In this document: one piece after another, positions 22,301 through 35,300 of the stretch
How the letters are laid out: every line of letters begins with the position of its first letter
Numbering within the stretch: the stretch's first letter is position 1
Assembly: GCF_030704535.1 (NCBI RefSeq)
Contig: NC_081822.1
Location: 5,209,501-5,273,500 of the forward strand
Source: Vitis vinifera
Lineage: Eukaryota; Streptophyta; Magnoliopsida; Vitales; Vitaceae
Direction: 5' to 3'
DNA: 64,000 nt
Notes under the pieces: generated by a model
Told to the model about the DNA's origin: nothing
Databases searched by the model: none
Seen by the model: the letters and a program-made list of their open reading frames with translations, nothing else
Translations under genes and position numbers: made by a program

Positions 22301-22766
22301 TGACATTAGAGTCTCCAATGTCCTTCTGGGTGCATACATGAGGACTGGATCAATGGACAAAGCTGAGTCATTACATCTTCACACATTGGAGAGAGGTGGG
22401 TGTCCAAATTATAAGACATGGGAGATTCTTATGGAGGGATGGATGAAAAGCCAAAATATGGATAAAGCCATCAATGCCATGAAAAAAGGGTTTTCCATGT
22501 TGAAACATTGTGATTGGAGGCCAAACCATGGTCTTGTAACGGCCATTGCAAGGTACTTGGAGGAGCATGGGAATGTTAACGATCTGAATCAGTATGTTAA
22601 AGTTATTCACCAATTAGGTGTTGCAAAATTACCATTGTATAAATCTTTACTCAGAATGCATCTGCTCTTTCAAAGACCAGTCTTTGACATCCTTAAAATG
22701 ATGGAGAAGGATGAAATTGAGATGGATGATGAGACTTCTGCCCTTGTTCAAGCCTTCAAAGTGTAA
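19331..22766 (+). CDS. P-class pentatricopeptide repeat protein, probably mitochondrial
   Basis: Three exons: 19331-19365, 19465-19702 and 21531-22766, giving 502 codons. Exon 1 is short (MAFRCLFFTLRR) and with the start of exon 2 (RYAYSSRRSISS) makes an arginine- and serine-rich presequence typical of mitochondrial import. The exon 2/3 join at HALE|ILAW falls in the first repeat. About ten 35-residue PPR helical hairpins follow, such as NVLSYNLWMSACSEVSGLASAEMVYKDM (split here as NVLSYNLWMSACSEV and SGLASAEMVYKDM) and DIRVSNVLLGAYMRTGSMDK. No DYW or E extension, so P-class, acting on organelle RNA. It resembles the Arabidopsis At4g01990/At1g02370 group. Transposon DNA ends only 190 bases before the start codon, so the promoter must be compact or partly derived from it. 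The start is chosen because it opens a targeting sequence and fits the donor at 19366. Confidence 0.85.
19703..21530 (+). other. Intron 2 of the PPR gene
   Basis: 1.8 kb of non-coding sequence with good splice ends (GTTCC donor, CCCCACAG acceptor). A run of A residues at 21300-21311 preceded by TTTTACCTATC looks like the 3' tail of a plant LINE; no target duplication was identified for it. Confidence 0.7.
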
Positions 22767-23204
22767 GCAGGATTAGTGCTGTACGAGGTATCTTAATGAC
22801 TTGCTATGGATGCCAGAATTCTACTTCCTGGATTGTATTGTTTTTTGGGATCAAAACCTTCAAGCAGGGAAAAAGGGATAAGCGAGGATGACAGAGGAGA
22901 AGATGCTATAAATGAGGAAATGAACTATATTGGTCTCAAAGGAGTTGGTTCTCTGTTGTTTACATGGTAATGTAATTGCAGAATAGTTTAAAAATATTTC
23001 ACATGTTTTTTATTTCAAAATTATTAGTAAAAGCTGAAGTTCCTATTATTATTATGAACAACATACAGTCCTCAAAATGACCATCATTTTTTATTGTCAA
23101 TAACAGCTGAAGTTCTCATTATTAACATGCAGTACCCAAAGTATCTTATACAAACCACATGCAGATGCCCTAAAGCCAGCTCATTTGGAGATAGCAGTAA
23201 AACT

Positions 23205-24152
23205 TCAAGTCAATGCAGCCATCAACATCTTGTGGAATTCTTTGGTGTGCACTAGCAATTTATCTTGAGGTGGCAAACATTCTTTGATAATAGGAAGCTT
23301 GAGGAATTTCTGGAACCATGCACCGAGCAAAGGCGTCATCTCTACATCAATCATGTTTACACCAGCAACTTCCTCATTCATTCGAGCCCAGCATCCAATC
23401 CAGCCAACAGCAATGTCTAGAAAGCCTATTGTTTCACCCCCAAAAAAGTGCTTCCCCTCCAGAGCACTCTCCAGAGTTTTCAGATTCTCTCGAAGCTCTT
23501 TTGCAGCTTGCTCCTGCTCCGCCCCTACCTTGGAAAATGCTTTAAACATTGTTGGCACACACTGAAAAGGGAGAATGATCAAATATTGATTTAAGTGAGG
23601 TCAGTAGTACTTCGCATGCAGTTTAATTGGATAGAAATTTTGTGCTTGCTTCTCCTACAACTTAAAATTTATTCACTCACACAAAGAAACTGTGGTGTTC
23701 TAAGAGTCTAGGAAGATTTTGTGGTCCATTACGACAAAGTTTTAACAATTGAATGGTGCTAGAATGCAAGATTTGGAGCCACCCATGGTGGATACAAGAG
23801 TTTAATCCTGTAATATGTGAAAGACAAAAAGGAAGGTATTCATTCCTGTACCTTCTCATCTGCAAATTTCGCCCAGAAAGGGATCTTGTGGTAAGAGTGG
23901 ATTATGCTTCCAAACTTCATCTATGTATTCAATTATCACTAGTGATTCAGCCAAAGGCTTACCCTTGTGCACAAGAACTGGAATCTTCTTATGAACAGGG
24001 TTGTACTGCAAAAGCATAGGACTCTTGTCTAGGAGATGGTCTTCCACATACTCATAATGGATTTCTTTCAGCTTCAAAGCCCATTTAATTCTCAGGGCAA
24101 AAGGACTTGCCCAATACCCAAGCAACTGCACTCCATCTCCATTTCCAGCCAT
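23205..24152 (-). pseudogene. Tau-class glutathione S-transferase with frame break
   Basis: Exon 1 is 24152-23852 and exon 2 is 23561-23205, with the single intron position typical of plant GSTU genes. The N-terminal thioredoxin fold is present: catalytic Ser16 in [22 protein letters not shown] for glutathione binding, and EYIDEVW. The C-terminal helical domain ends in FHKMLMAALT. Near 23878-23882, after PLLPQDP, part of the conserved linker helix is missing and the frame shifts, giving a stop at 23856-23858; the expected FWAKFADEK end of exon 1 is present but in another frame. GSTU proteins conjugate glutathione to electrophiles in the cytosol. The break makes this a pseudogene, unless it is a sequencing or assembly error. 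Spliced halves are otherwise clean, so inactivation looks recent. Confidence 0.8.
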
Positions 24153-25563
24153 TCTCGGTTTCTAGTTTAGCAGGCGTGTATATGTATATATTACATCTAT
24201 ACACAATGGAACCTTATATGCATTATTTTTTTCAATGTCATTTGTCCATATCTTTACACCTCGATCTCCTTGATTTTAATCATTGTTCAGTGACATTGAC
24301 CTTATCATACATATTTAACAATCTAGATCTTTGGTTTGGTACGTATCACTAAAGTCCTTGTTGTGCGATAATACCTTAATATTTTCCATATATACGTATA
24401 GAGAGATGTTTGGCAAACTTACCACAAATTTTTTGAAGCCTTGTTTGACTCTATTCCAAGTAGTCAACATCAATAAAAAAAATTGGGAACAACTTGACTG
24501 GGGGTTGTGTCCACTACTCCAAAGGGGCTGAGAAGTATTCTCCAAAAGGATAAAAAATGAAAAGGCTATTAATTTTATTATTTAATTTATCTTGCAAGAT
24601 TTTAAAAACCCAATATTTATGAAATATTTAAAAGTTTATATATTTTTTAAACTTTTTATTATGTATATACAAGTGAATTCCTAAAAGAAAAGTAGCGAGC
24701 TTATATGTTTTTTAGTTTATTTCTTTTTCTTTTTTTTTCTTTTTATTATCTTTTTTTCTTCACATACTGTGAAATCAAACTCCACCAAATGCAATTCGGG
24801 GTCCTAATGATTATAATCAAGCTTATGCATCCGCTCGATAAAATTGAAAATAAAAGGTTGATAACCTAGAACAGCCTCTCATCATTCACAACCATATTTT
24901 TGAAAAATCTTAGTTGTCCGCGGTACAAACAAATAAGATTAAAGTAAAAAAATATAAACAAATTGAAATTAAAGTATAAATAATGAGACCTAAAAATATA
25001 TAATAATATTCAGGTTCTTATTGTTTATACTCTAATATGATTTGTTTATATCTTTATATCTTGATCTCATTTGTTTGTATAAATGTCTGATAATATTTAA
25101 TGATTCAAACATTTTATTTGATGAGCATATATATATAATGTTTTTTCAATGAATAGTAAAAAAATACATTTTAATAATATATATATATATATAGGGTCTT
25201 ATTGTTTACATCATAATCTCATTTATTTATATCTTCATATCTTAGAATAACTCACATATTCTTCAGTATATGTAGAATTAATTAAAAATAATAATAAAAA
25301 TATGTAAGAACGAACAATTTTTATTGAAAACATTCTTTTGATAAATTCCCTAAACTTTTATAGTAAATGGGCTATATATAGAATTATGATTAATCAAATA
25401 TTGCAAAGCCCCACACTTATTATTGATCAATCTATACTAGCACCATAATCTCAAATTAGGGGGTAGATTAAAATTAGAGATTTGACTAATTTAATTGTAT
25501 TATTATTCAACGATCTAAATCTTATCATATATATTTAACGATTCAAATACTTTATTCAATAAG

Positions 25564-25596
<33 letters not shown>

Positions 25597-26355
25597 ACAA
25601 TTTGTTTTAAGTCTTTCACTTAAATTTAATCTCTTAAAAGGCACTTAGCACAGAATTAGACAAGCTCTCAACACACCGGCTACACGAGTATGAATCCAAG
25701 ATGGTCAAGCAAGTCTCATCTCTTACGGCAAGTTTCAGCCGTGAATTGAAGGACATGTTCAAAGAAAATGTTATGAAAAATAATTCAATTCTGGAATATA
25801 TGAAAATTAACTTAAAATTAAAATTTATATATTTCTAAATTATTTAATTTTTATATAAAAATATATATATACAAAATAAACTAAAAATAATTTATTAACT
25901 TTATTTACTTATTTTTCTTCACATTTTCTTTCATTTTTTACTTTTCATCAATTTTCCTTAAATTTTCTAAAAACCAAACATAACCTAAAAACATAAATGA
26001 ATATAAATAATAGCTAAAAACCATGCCACTCCATATGGTCGTGGTTCTCTCTGATAAATTTGCAAATTGAGAGAAGACCAAATAGATATTTTAAATTGAT
26101 TTGAAACCGTCATTTCCCAATTTCAGAAAGAGTTGTTGATAATTTAGCACCACATTCTGCAAATACAGGCAGACTTCCTAGTACATAAATAGTATTATTA
26201 AGCCACCAGCATAATCGAGAACATTATTTCACTAAATAGAAAATCCCTGATGCAATCTCAAGGCTCCACGTTCATCCATCGCCTGTAAGATCATTTCATG
26301 CTTGGCTTCTCACAAAAATTTCAACATAGAAACAACAACAAAAACTTTGGCGCAG
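24153..26355. other. Intergenic, AT-rich, no gene seen
   Basis: Between the GST start and the PUR7 3' end, both on the minus strand. Contains pyrimidine-rich runs (24720-24760) and TA microsatellites (25180-25192 and 25566-25594). Repeated AT-rich words around 24990-25100 and 25195-25260 hint at a degraded repeat. No coding signal. Confidence 0.55.
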
Positions 26356-29300
26356 TTATTGCAGAGATGCCAGTGCCAAGGAAACATTCCGGGAGATTCG
26401 ATCATGTATAGGTTCCTGCATGAAGGAATGAGTATTATATTCATATATTTTTTTGTTTTGATAAGATAACAATGGTGCCTCTTTTGTTTACCTCCATCAA
26501 TGGTATCTCAAATTTTGAGTTCGTTATTGTCTCATACAAGAAAACGTACCTGTCATGAGATCATTAATCAGTGGTAACCAATATATGACCGAATGAACTA
26601 TATTCACCTTTCTTTTTTTTTTGTAGATAAGAACAAAGAGCATATATATAAAAAAAGGAAACACCAAAACAGCGTCCTAAAATACATAGAAAGTATACAT
26701 TGCCCAATGGTTCACTCAAGTGAGAGAAGAAGAGAAACAAAAAACATCACCTGCTCTCATTTAGAACCTAATCGATCAATAAAGTTAAAAAGAGAAATAG
26801 GACCCACGTCTACAAATACCCTAGAACAAGACCACAAATTACAAACAAAATAATTTTTCATCATTTGGACCGAAAACTCTGCATTATCAAACACTAGCAT
26901 GTCTGTTTCCTCCCAAACTGTCCAAAAGATACATAATAGGGTCGCCTTCCAAGACTTTTTGCAAACTTTACCTACAAAGAATCCATGCCACCTAAGGAGT
27001 GTCTCCTTGACCGAAGAAGAGAGAACCCAAGACACTCCAAAATCTGTCTACCCTCAACAAATGCATTTTGGGATTCAAATATCACTTTGCCCATTACCTT
27101 CTCAAGTCTATTGGCTAAAACCTTAGCCAACAACATATAAAGGTTGCCCACTAAGCTAATTGGCCAAAAATCTCTCAAGTCTTCAACACCACTTTTCTTT
27201 GAAATTAGAACCAGAAAAGTAGCATTCAAGGACTTGACAACTCTGCCCCCCTCATGGAAATTGCTAAAAAAGTTCATCACCTCTTCCTTCACAAACTCCC
27301 AACTAAAAAGCCAAAACATCATAGTGTACCCATCTGGTCCCGGTGCTTTCTTCTTGCCTAGGTCTGAGAGAGAAACGAAAACCTCTTCTTCCAAGAACGG
27401 ATGCTCCAGCCTTGCAGCCTAAATGCCTCTTAGACTCTCAAAAGTCAATCCACCAATGTTGGGTCTCCACCCACCTTCCTTGGTTAAAAGGTTCTGAAAA
27501 GCCCCAACCACACCATTGTTTATTTCATTCTCCTTAGTAAGCCAACTACCATTCACCTTAACCTTAGCCAACCAGTTTCCTCCTATGGGCATTTGTCATC
27601 TTATTACCATCACCCTCCTTCAACCACACTTCCTTTGATTTATGCCGCCATGAAATTTCCTCCTTAAAGACCCACTTTTTATAATCCTCCCTTGTCTCAT
27701 TTCTGGCTTCAACCTCTTCCAAAGACAAGGTTGTAACCCTCTCTTCTTCATCATAAAAAGCCACTTGGTTAAGGGTTGCTCCCTTTCTAGCTTCAATAAT
27801 GTCGAACACATCTTTATTCCAGGATTTCAGAACTGCTTTTAAAGATCTCAGTTTTGCAACCAAAACAAAACTATAGGAACCATTAAAATTAAGACCCACC
27901 CACCAGTTTTTCAGCAAATCTTTAAAACCCTCCTCCAACCACATATTCTCAAGTTTGAACAGAGAGGGTCCCCTCCTCAGGGCCCCCCCCCCCCCAAACA
28001 TCTTGAAGAATGGAAAAGTGATCAAATACCTGTCTAGGTAAAACACACACTACAACGCCCCATTGAAGAGGTTATCCCAATCTTCAGACACCAAGAAAAG
28101 ATCAAGTCTAAACTAAGACTGATTATTCAACCCGCCACTCCAAGTGAAAGGGTCCCCCTGCAAAGGGTATCTCTCTGCTACAGGTCCTCTATGACCTCTG
28201 AAAATCTCCTCATGGCTGGGGAAAGGCCGCCTCCCCTAATGCGCTCCCCAGAAAACCTAATCATGTTGAAATCACCTCCGATACACCAAGGATCACTCCA
28301 TAACCCCCTAATTCCCCCAAGCTCGTCCCAAAAACTTTCTTTGTTCCTCCTGCACATTGGGTCATACACCCTAGTAAAGATCCACAAAATACCATCCTCG
28401 CAATTTTTAAAACGGCACAAAATTGAGAAAATCCCTGCTGCCAATCCAACTAACTTAAGCACCCTATTATCCTAGAACACCAGAATTCCTCCTGCTGCAC
28501 CTCTCAAATTGACAACACCCCAAGGCTATGTACAAGTCCACTAGACATCTCTTAAATTTTAGTTTCCTGCAAACAAACTACATCCAGCCTTTGCGACTTG
28601 ACTAAGGAAATTATTGAGTTAATTTAGACAAGCATCCATGGAAATTTAAAATAATAATAATAATAATGAAATCGAATAGCAATTTGATTACATGCATGTG
28701 CACTTATCCATGTTCCCCTGTCGATTGACAAATTCGCAGCATAATCACCCTACCAGTTACAATATGGGCCAGAGAAACACACAAGAATCTTTCCTTCAGC
28801 CTAATCAACTAAGGTCAGATCTACTATTTCTTGGTGTAAACGGAAAGGATTTCCAGCTGCACAACCTTTTTTTTTATATATAGATAAACCCACAAAAATA
28901 TATTAGATAAAGGGTGCTTGAAAGGCGACCCGAAGCATACAGGGAGTATACAAGAGTTACCTAAAAACAAGAAACAACAAAGACAAGCACTCACCCATCC
29001 AGCTGCACAACCTACAGTCTACAGATGATGATATTTGTTGAAATTTGGCATTCAAAGTTAGGATTTTAATTTAGGAAAGTATTTTAGGAATAAAAAAGGA
29101 GAGATCATTTAGGATGATTCAGTTTCCTAATTTTAGGAGAGAATCAAGCTAGATTGATATTTTCTTATTTAGTCATTTGTGTATATATATGTGTATGGTG
29201 TGTACCTAAAAGATCAATAAAGGAATTCAGAAATTCTTCATGGTATCAGAGCCAGTTTTCTGAAACCCTAATCCCTTCTGGCCACTTCTTATTCAGGCCG

Positions 29301-32300
29301 TCATTCATTCCGGCAAAACCTCTCTGGTCATCTCTCAATCCGACCATCTCTCTCTCTGGCCATCTCTCATTCCGGTCATCAGTCCCTGTTCTCAGAGCCA
29401 AGGGAGAAAACGTTTTCCGGACTGTCGAATCGTTGTCAGAAAAACTTCACCGCCGGCAACTTTTCCGACGAACTTTTCGGCGACGGTTTTTTTCTACACC
29501 GCAAGGAGCGCCTGGAGGAGATCTCCAATTTTTCCCAAACCACCGGAGCCAGAAAACCATCCACGCGCCGTCCACGCGTGTTTTTCGATCGGCGCGTGAG
29601 GGCGCGTGAGCCACTTTCCGGCGACGCGCTTCCTCCTCCAGGCTCGCCTGACGCCGACCAGCCACCCTTCTTACCTGTTTTTGCCATCCGAGCCCTGCAC
29701 GTGCCTCTTTTGGGGTTCTTTTGCCTCCGCGGGCCCTCCGATCAGTTTTTCCGGCGTCCTCTAGCTATTTTTTCTCAACTCCAATCCCTGCACGTGCCTT
29801 GGGAAGTGTTCTTCTACCTTTCCGGTCCATGACAAAATACGGAATGGCATCATCACAAGTATCCAGCGTCACGTCACCAGAATCAGGGGGCAGATCTGAA
29901 ATTCCAAACCTTGGTGGCAGTGATTCCTCTCCTATTCTCATCACAAGACACAAATTAAATGGCCATAACTATTTACAGTGGTCACAATCTGTGTTGTTGT
30001 TCATTTGCGGGAAAGGAAAGGATGAGTACCTCACTGGAGAAGCAGCCATGCCAGAAACTACAGAACCGGGTTTCAGGAAGTGGAAGATTGAAAATAGCAT
30101 GATCATGTCATGGCTTATCAATTCCATGAACAATGACATAGGTGAAAATTTCTTGCTATTTGGGACTGCAAAGGACATATGGGATGCAGCCAAAGAAACT
30201 TACTCAAGTTCTGAAAATATTTCAGAACTTTTTCAGGTTGAATCAGCCCTACATGTCTTCCGCCAAGGAGAGCAGACAGTTACTCAGTATTACAACACAC
30301 TCACAAGGTATTGGCAGCACCTTGACTTATTCGAGACTCACTCATGGAAATGTTCTGATGATGCAGCAACATACAGGAAAATTGTGGAACAAAAGAGACC
30401 GTTCAAGTTTTTCCTAGGACTAAACAGGGAATTGGATGATGTTAGAGGCCGAATCATGGGCATTAAACCCCTTCCAAGTCTCAGGGAGGCTTTTTCAGAG
30501 GTTAGGCGTGAAGAAAGTAGAAAGAAAGTGATGATGGGATCCAAAGAGTAACCTGCCCCAACATTGGATGCCTTTGCCCTTGCTGCTCGGTCATTTAATA
30601 GTAGTGGTGGAGATCGTCAGAAACGGGATCGGCCTTGGTGTGATTATTGTAAGAAACCAGGCCATTATAAGGAGACTTGCTGGAAGCTTCATGGCAAACC
30701 AGCTGATTGGAAACCAAAGCCACGGGTTGACAGAGATGGCAGAGCACACGTGGCTACCAACTCTGAGAGCACATCTGTTCCAGAGCCGAGTCCATTCAAC
30801 AAAGAGCAGATGGAGATGCTACAGAAACTATTAAGCCAAGTTGGCAGTGGCAATACTACCGGTGTAGCCTTCACTGCTAATCGAGGAGGAATGAAGTCGT
30901 GGATAGTGGACACAGGTGCTTCTGATCACATGACAGGAGATGCTGCCATTCTTCAAAATTACAAGCCAAGTAATGGTCATTCATCCGTCCATATTGCTGA
31001 TGGTTCAAAGTCAACAATTGCCGGGACAGGTTCTATAAAACTTACTAAAGACTTATATCTTGACTCTGTCCTCCATGTTCCAAACTTGGATTGTAATCTT
31101 TTGTCCATTAGCAAATTGGCCTGTGATCTCCAATGTGTTACTAAATTCTATCCAAACTCGTGTGTTTTTCAAGACTTGAAATCGGGGAAGATGATTGGCA
31201 GTGCTGAACTGTGTTCCGGGCTCTACCTCCTCTCATGTGGCCAATTCTCAAACCAAGTCTCTCAAGCAAGTTGCGTACAGTCTCAGAGCATGTTAGAGTC
31301 CTTCAATTCTGTGTCAAATTCTAAGGTCAATAAAGATAGTGAGATTATAATGTTACACTATCGCCTTGGTCATCCTAGCTTTGTTTACCTTGCAAAATTG
31401 TTTCCCAAATTATTAATCAATAAAAATCCAGCATCTTATCATTGTGAAATTTGTCAGTTTGCAAAGCATACTCGAACAGTATATCCTCAAATCCCATACA
31501 AACCTTCGACTGTTTTCTCTTTAATACATAGTGATGTGTGGGGTCCCTCCCGGATAAAAAATATTTCTGGCACTCGATGGTTTGTGACATTCGTTGATGA
31601 TCATACACGGGTAACATGGGTTTTCCTTATGAAAGAAAAGTCAGAAGTCGGGCACATTTTTCAAACCTTCAATCTTATGGTTCAAAATCAATTCAATTCC
31701 AAAATTCAAGTCCTCAAGTCAGATAATGCAAAGGAATACTTTACTAGTAGTCTCAGTACTTATCTTCAAAATCACGGCATTATCCACATAAGTTCTTGGG
31801 TTGACACCCCACAACAAAATGGGGTGGCTGAACACAAGAATAAACATCTCTTGGAGGTTGCCCGGTGCCTTATGTTTTCCTCTAATGTTCCAAACTATTT
31901 CTGGGGGGAAGCTATTCTCACAGCTATCTATTTGATTAACCGTATGCCATCCAGAGTGCTTACCTTTCAATCCCCACGTCAACTTTTCTTAAAACAATTT
32001 CCTCACACCCGTGCAGCCTCTTCTGATTTACCACTCAAAGTATTTGGTTGCACGGCATTCGTTCATGTGTATCCTCAAAATCGTAGCAAATTTGCTCCTC
32101 GAGCAAATAAGTGCATTTTCCTAGGGTATTCTCTAACCCAAAAAGGGTACAAATGCTATTCTCCAACCAACAAAAGATTTTACACCACCATGAACGTCTC
32201 TTTCTTTGAACATGTCTTCTTCTATCCCAAATCTCATGTTCAGGGGGAGAGCATGAATGAACATCAAGTTTGGGAGTCTCTTCTTGAGGGTATACCTTCT

Positions 32301-35300
32301 TTTCACTTAGAGTCACCAAATCCTTCCCAATTCGAGCCCACTGAGTTGTCCACACCCATGCCGTCATCAGTCCAGCCAGCCTAGCACACAAATGTTCCTT
32401 CTCCCATGACCATCCAGTCTCCCATGCCTATTCAACCTATAGCCCCACAACTTGCTAATGAGAACTTACAAGTTTACATCAGGAGGAGGAAAAGACAGGA
32501 ATTAGAGCACGGATCACAGTCAACATGTGGCCAATATATTGACTCCAATTCAAGTCTTCCTGAAGAGAACATAGGTGAGGATAGGGCTGGAGAGGTGTTA
32601 ATTCCCAACATTGATGATTCTACTCTGCTGATTGCATTGAGGAAGGGTGTTAGGAGATGTACAGATCATCCAATTGGGAATTATGTTACGTATGAAGGGC
32701 TATCACCATCTTACAGAGCATTTGCTACTTCTCTTGATGATACTCAGGTTCCCAACACAATACAAGAGGCATTAAAAATTTCAGAATGGAAGAAGGCAAT
32801 ACAAGATGAGATTGATGCACTTGAGAAGAATGGGACGTGGACTATCACAGATTTGCCGGTTGGGAAGAGGCCCGTGGGGTGCAAGTGGATTTTCACCATA
32901 AAATACAAAGCAAATGGATCAGTCGAGAGATTCAAGGCTCGTTTGGTAGCTAAAGGGTTTACACAATCCTATGTGATAGACTATCAGGAGACTTTTGCTC
33001 CTGTTGCAAAACTGAACACTATCAGGATTCTTCTCTCATTGGCTGTCAATCAAGATTGGTGCTTGCAACAACTGGACATAAAAAATGCGTTTCTGAATGG
33101 TGACCTAGAAGAGGAAGTCTACATGGAAATACCACCTGGTTTTGAAGAAAGTATGACAAAGAATCAGGTTTGCAAACTCCAAAAATCCTTGTACGGCCTT
33201 AAACAATCTCCCCGAGCCTGGTTTGATAGATTCACAAAAGCAGTCCTGAAGCTGGGCTACAAGCAAAGTCAGGCTGATCATACTCTATTTGTCAAGAAGT
33301 CTCATGCCGGGAAAACGACCATATTGATAGTCTATGTCGATGATATTATTCTATCTGGGAATGATATGGAGGAATTACAGAATTTGAAGAAGTATTTGTC
33401 AGAAGAGTTTGAAGTTAAAGACCTTGGAAATTTGAAATATTTCCTTGGTATGGAAGTGGCTAGATCAAGGAAGGGAATTGTAGTCTCTCAAAGAAAATAC
33501 ATACTCGACCTTCTTAAGGAGACCGGTATGCTTGGATGCAAACCAATTGATACTCCTATGGATAGTCAAAAGAAACTTGGTATCGAGAAAGAAAGTACAC
33601 TGGTAGACAGGGGGAGATATCAGCGGCTTGTCGGGAGCTTGATTTATCTCTCACACACTCGGCCAGATATTGGATTTGCAGTGAGTGCTGTAAGTCAATT
33701 CATGCACAGCCCCACTGAGGAACACATGGAAGCAGTCTACAGGATTCTTAGATATTTAAAAATGACACCAGGGAAAGGTCTATTCTTCAGAAAGACAGAA
33801 AACCGTGACACTGAAGTATACTCAGATGCAGATTGGGCAGGAAACATCATTGACAGGCGGTCCACTTCTAGATATTGTTCTTTTGTCTGGGGAAATCTTG
33901 TTACCTGGAGGAGTAAGAAGCAATCAGTTGTAGCCAGAAGCAGTGCAGAAGCTGAGTACAGAGCTCTTGCACAGGGAATCTGTGAAGGGATTTGGATAAA
34001 AAGGGTTCTTAGTGAACTGGGACAAACGAGTTCATCTCCAATTCTGATGATGTGTGATAATCAGGCAGCTATAAGCATAGCAAAAAACCCCGTGCATCAT
34101 GACAGGACCAAGCATGTTGAGATTGACAGACACTTCATCACAGAGAAGGTGGCTAGTGAGACGGTTAAATTGAACTATGTTCCTACCAAGCACCAAACCG
34201 CAGACATCCTCACCAAAGCTTTACCTAGGCCTAACTTCGAAGACTTAACTTGCAAGCTGGGATTATATGATATATATTCTCCAGCTTGAGGAGAAGTGTT
34301 GAAATTTGGCATTCAAAGTTAGGGTTTTAATTTAGGAAAGTATTTTAGGAATAAAAAAAGAGAGATCATTTAGGATGATTCAGTTTCCTAATTTTAGGAG
34401 AGAATCAAGCTAGATTGATATTTTCTTATTTAGTCATTTGTGTGTATATATGTGTATGGTGTGTACCTAAAAGATCAATAAAGGAATTCAGAATAGACCT
34501 TTGGATACTGGGTCGTGATTTTAGAGGTATTTCCCCATCAAAACTCAGCACAGCTGAGAATGATATTCCACCCTTATTCTTTTATCTTTGGCGCACCTTT
34601 GATACTCTTCCATATTCTGTTTTTTCTTATTAACATGACTGTTTTTTCTTATTTATGCAAAATGTACTTACTAAATGTGGTGGCGACTCATTGCTGATTA
34701 GAAACCCACAATGAACACAAACTTAAGAAGAAAACATCTTACCACCCCTTTCCATGAATAGAAACACAAATAGGCAATGGTTACCGGAAAAATGTTATTC
34801 TAACTTCAATATTCTCTCTACTTAAAACATTCATCGTGAGATGCCTGAACTTGGTGGACATCTCAAGTGACCTCGGGTTAAGAGGTTGGGCATTCAACCC
34901 AGCCAAAGCTGAATAGGGTTTCAGAATCCATCCCAAAGTTATGACATCCTGATTTCTCACGTAATTGTGTCTATATGTGCATGCACAGAGAGGAAAAATA
35001 AGTTACATGGCAAAATTTAAAGTTGCAACAAGGCTATATGCTAAAATAGTCCCTAAATGAATCCAAATTTAGAGAGCTTATTACAATGGGAGATCCCCTC
35101 CTAATGATTTGTCATTTTACACCATATCAAGGAGCATCTAACAGCATATTCATTCAGAAAATGAACCAAAAGGTTCTACTTTAACTTCTAATTGTACACT
35201 ATTGAATTAGTGACAAGTTACAAGCTTTCTATGCACAGCCAGTAGGCTTCCAGAACATGAGCTTGCTTATGGTCACCACGGCAATTTGACATAAAGACTG

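Larger units (their letters stand above)
29036..34492 (+). mobile_element. Ty1/copia LTR retrotransposon with two in-frame stops
   Basis: Short LTRs flank a copia-order polyprotein (gag, protease, integrase, reverse transcriptase, RNase H). It lies antisense to PUR7 inside intron 10. The 5' LTR and primer binding site are complete; the 3' LTR stops about 10 bases early and no matching 5-bp target duplication is visible. The LTRs differ at three positions in about 190 bases, so the insertion is fairly young. Confidence 0.93.

Noticed and set aside
26593-28475. Plus-strand frames of 75-94 codons across the LINE
   Set aside because: Shadows of the minus-strand LINE proteins, which read clearly as reverse transcriptase and endonuclease pieces.
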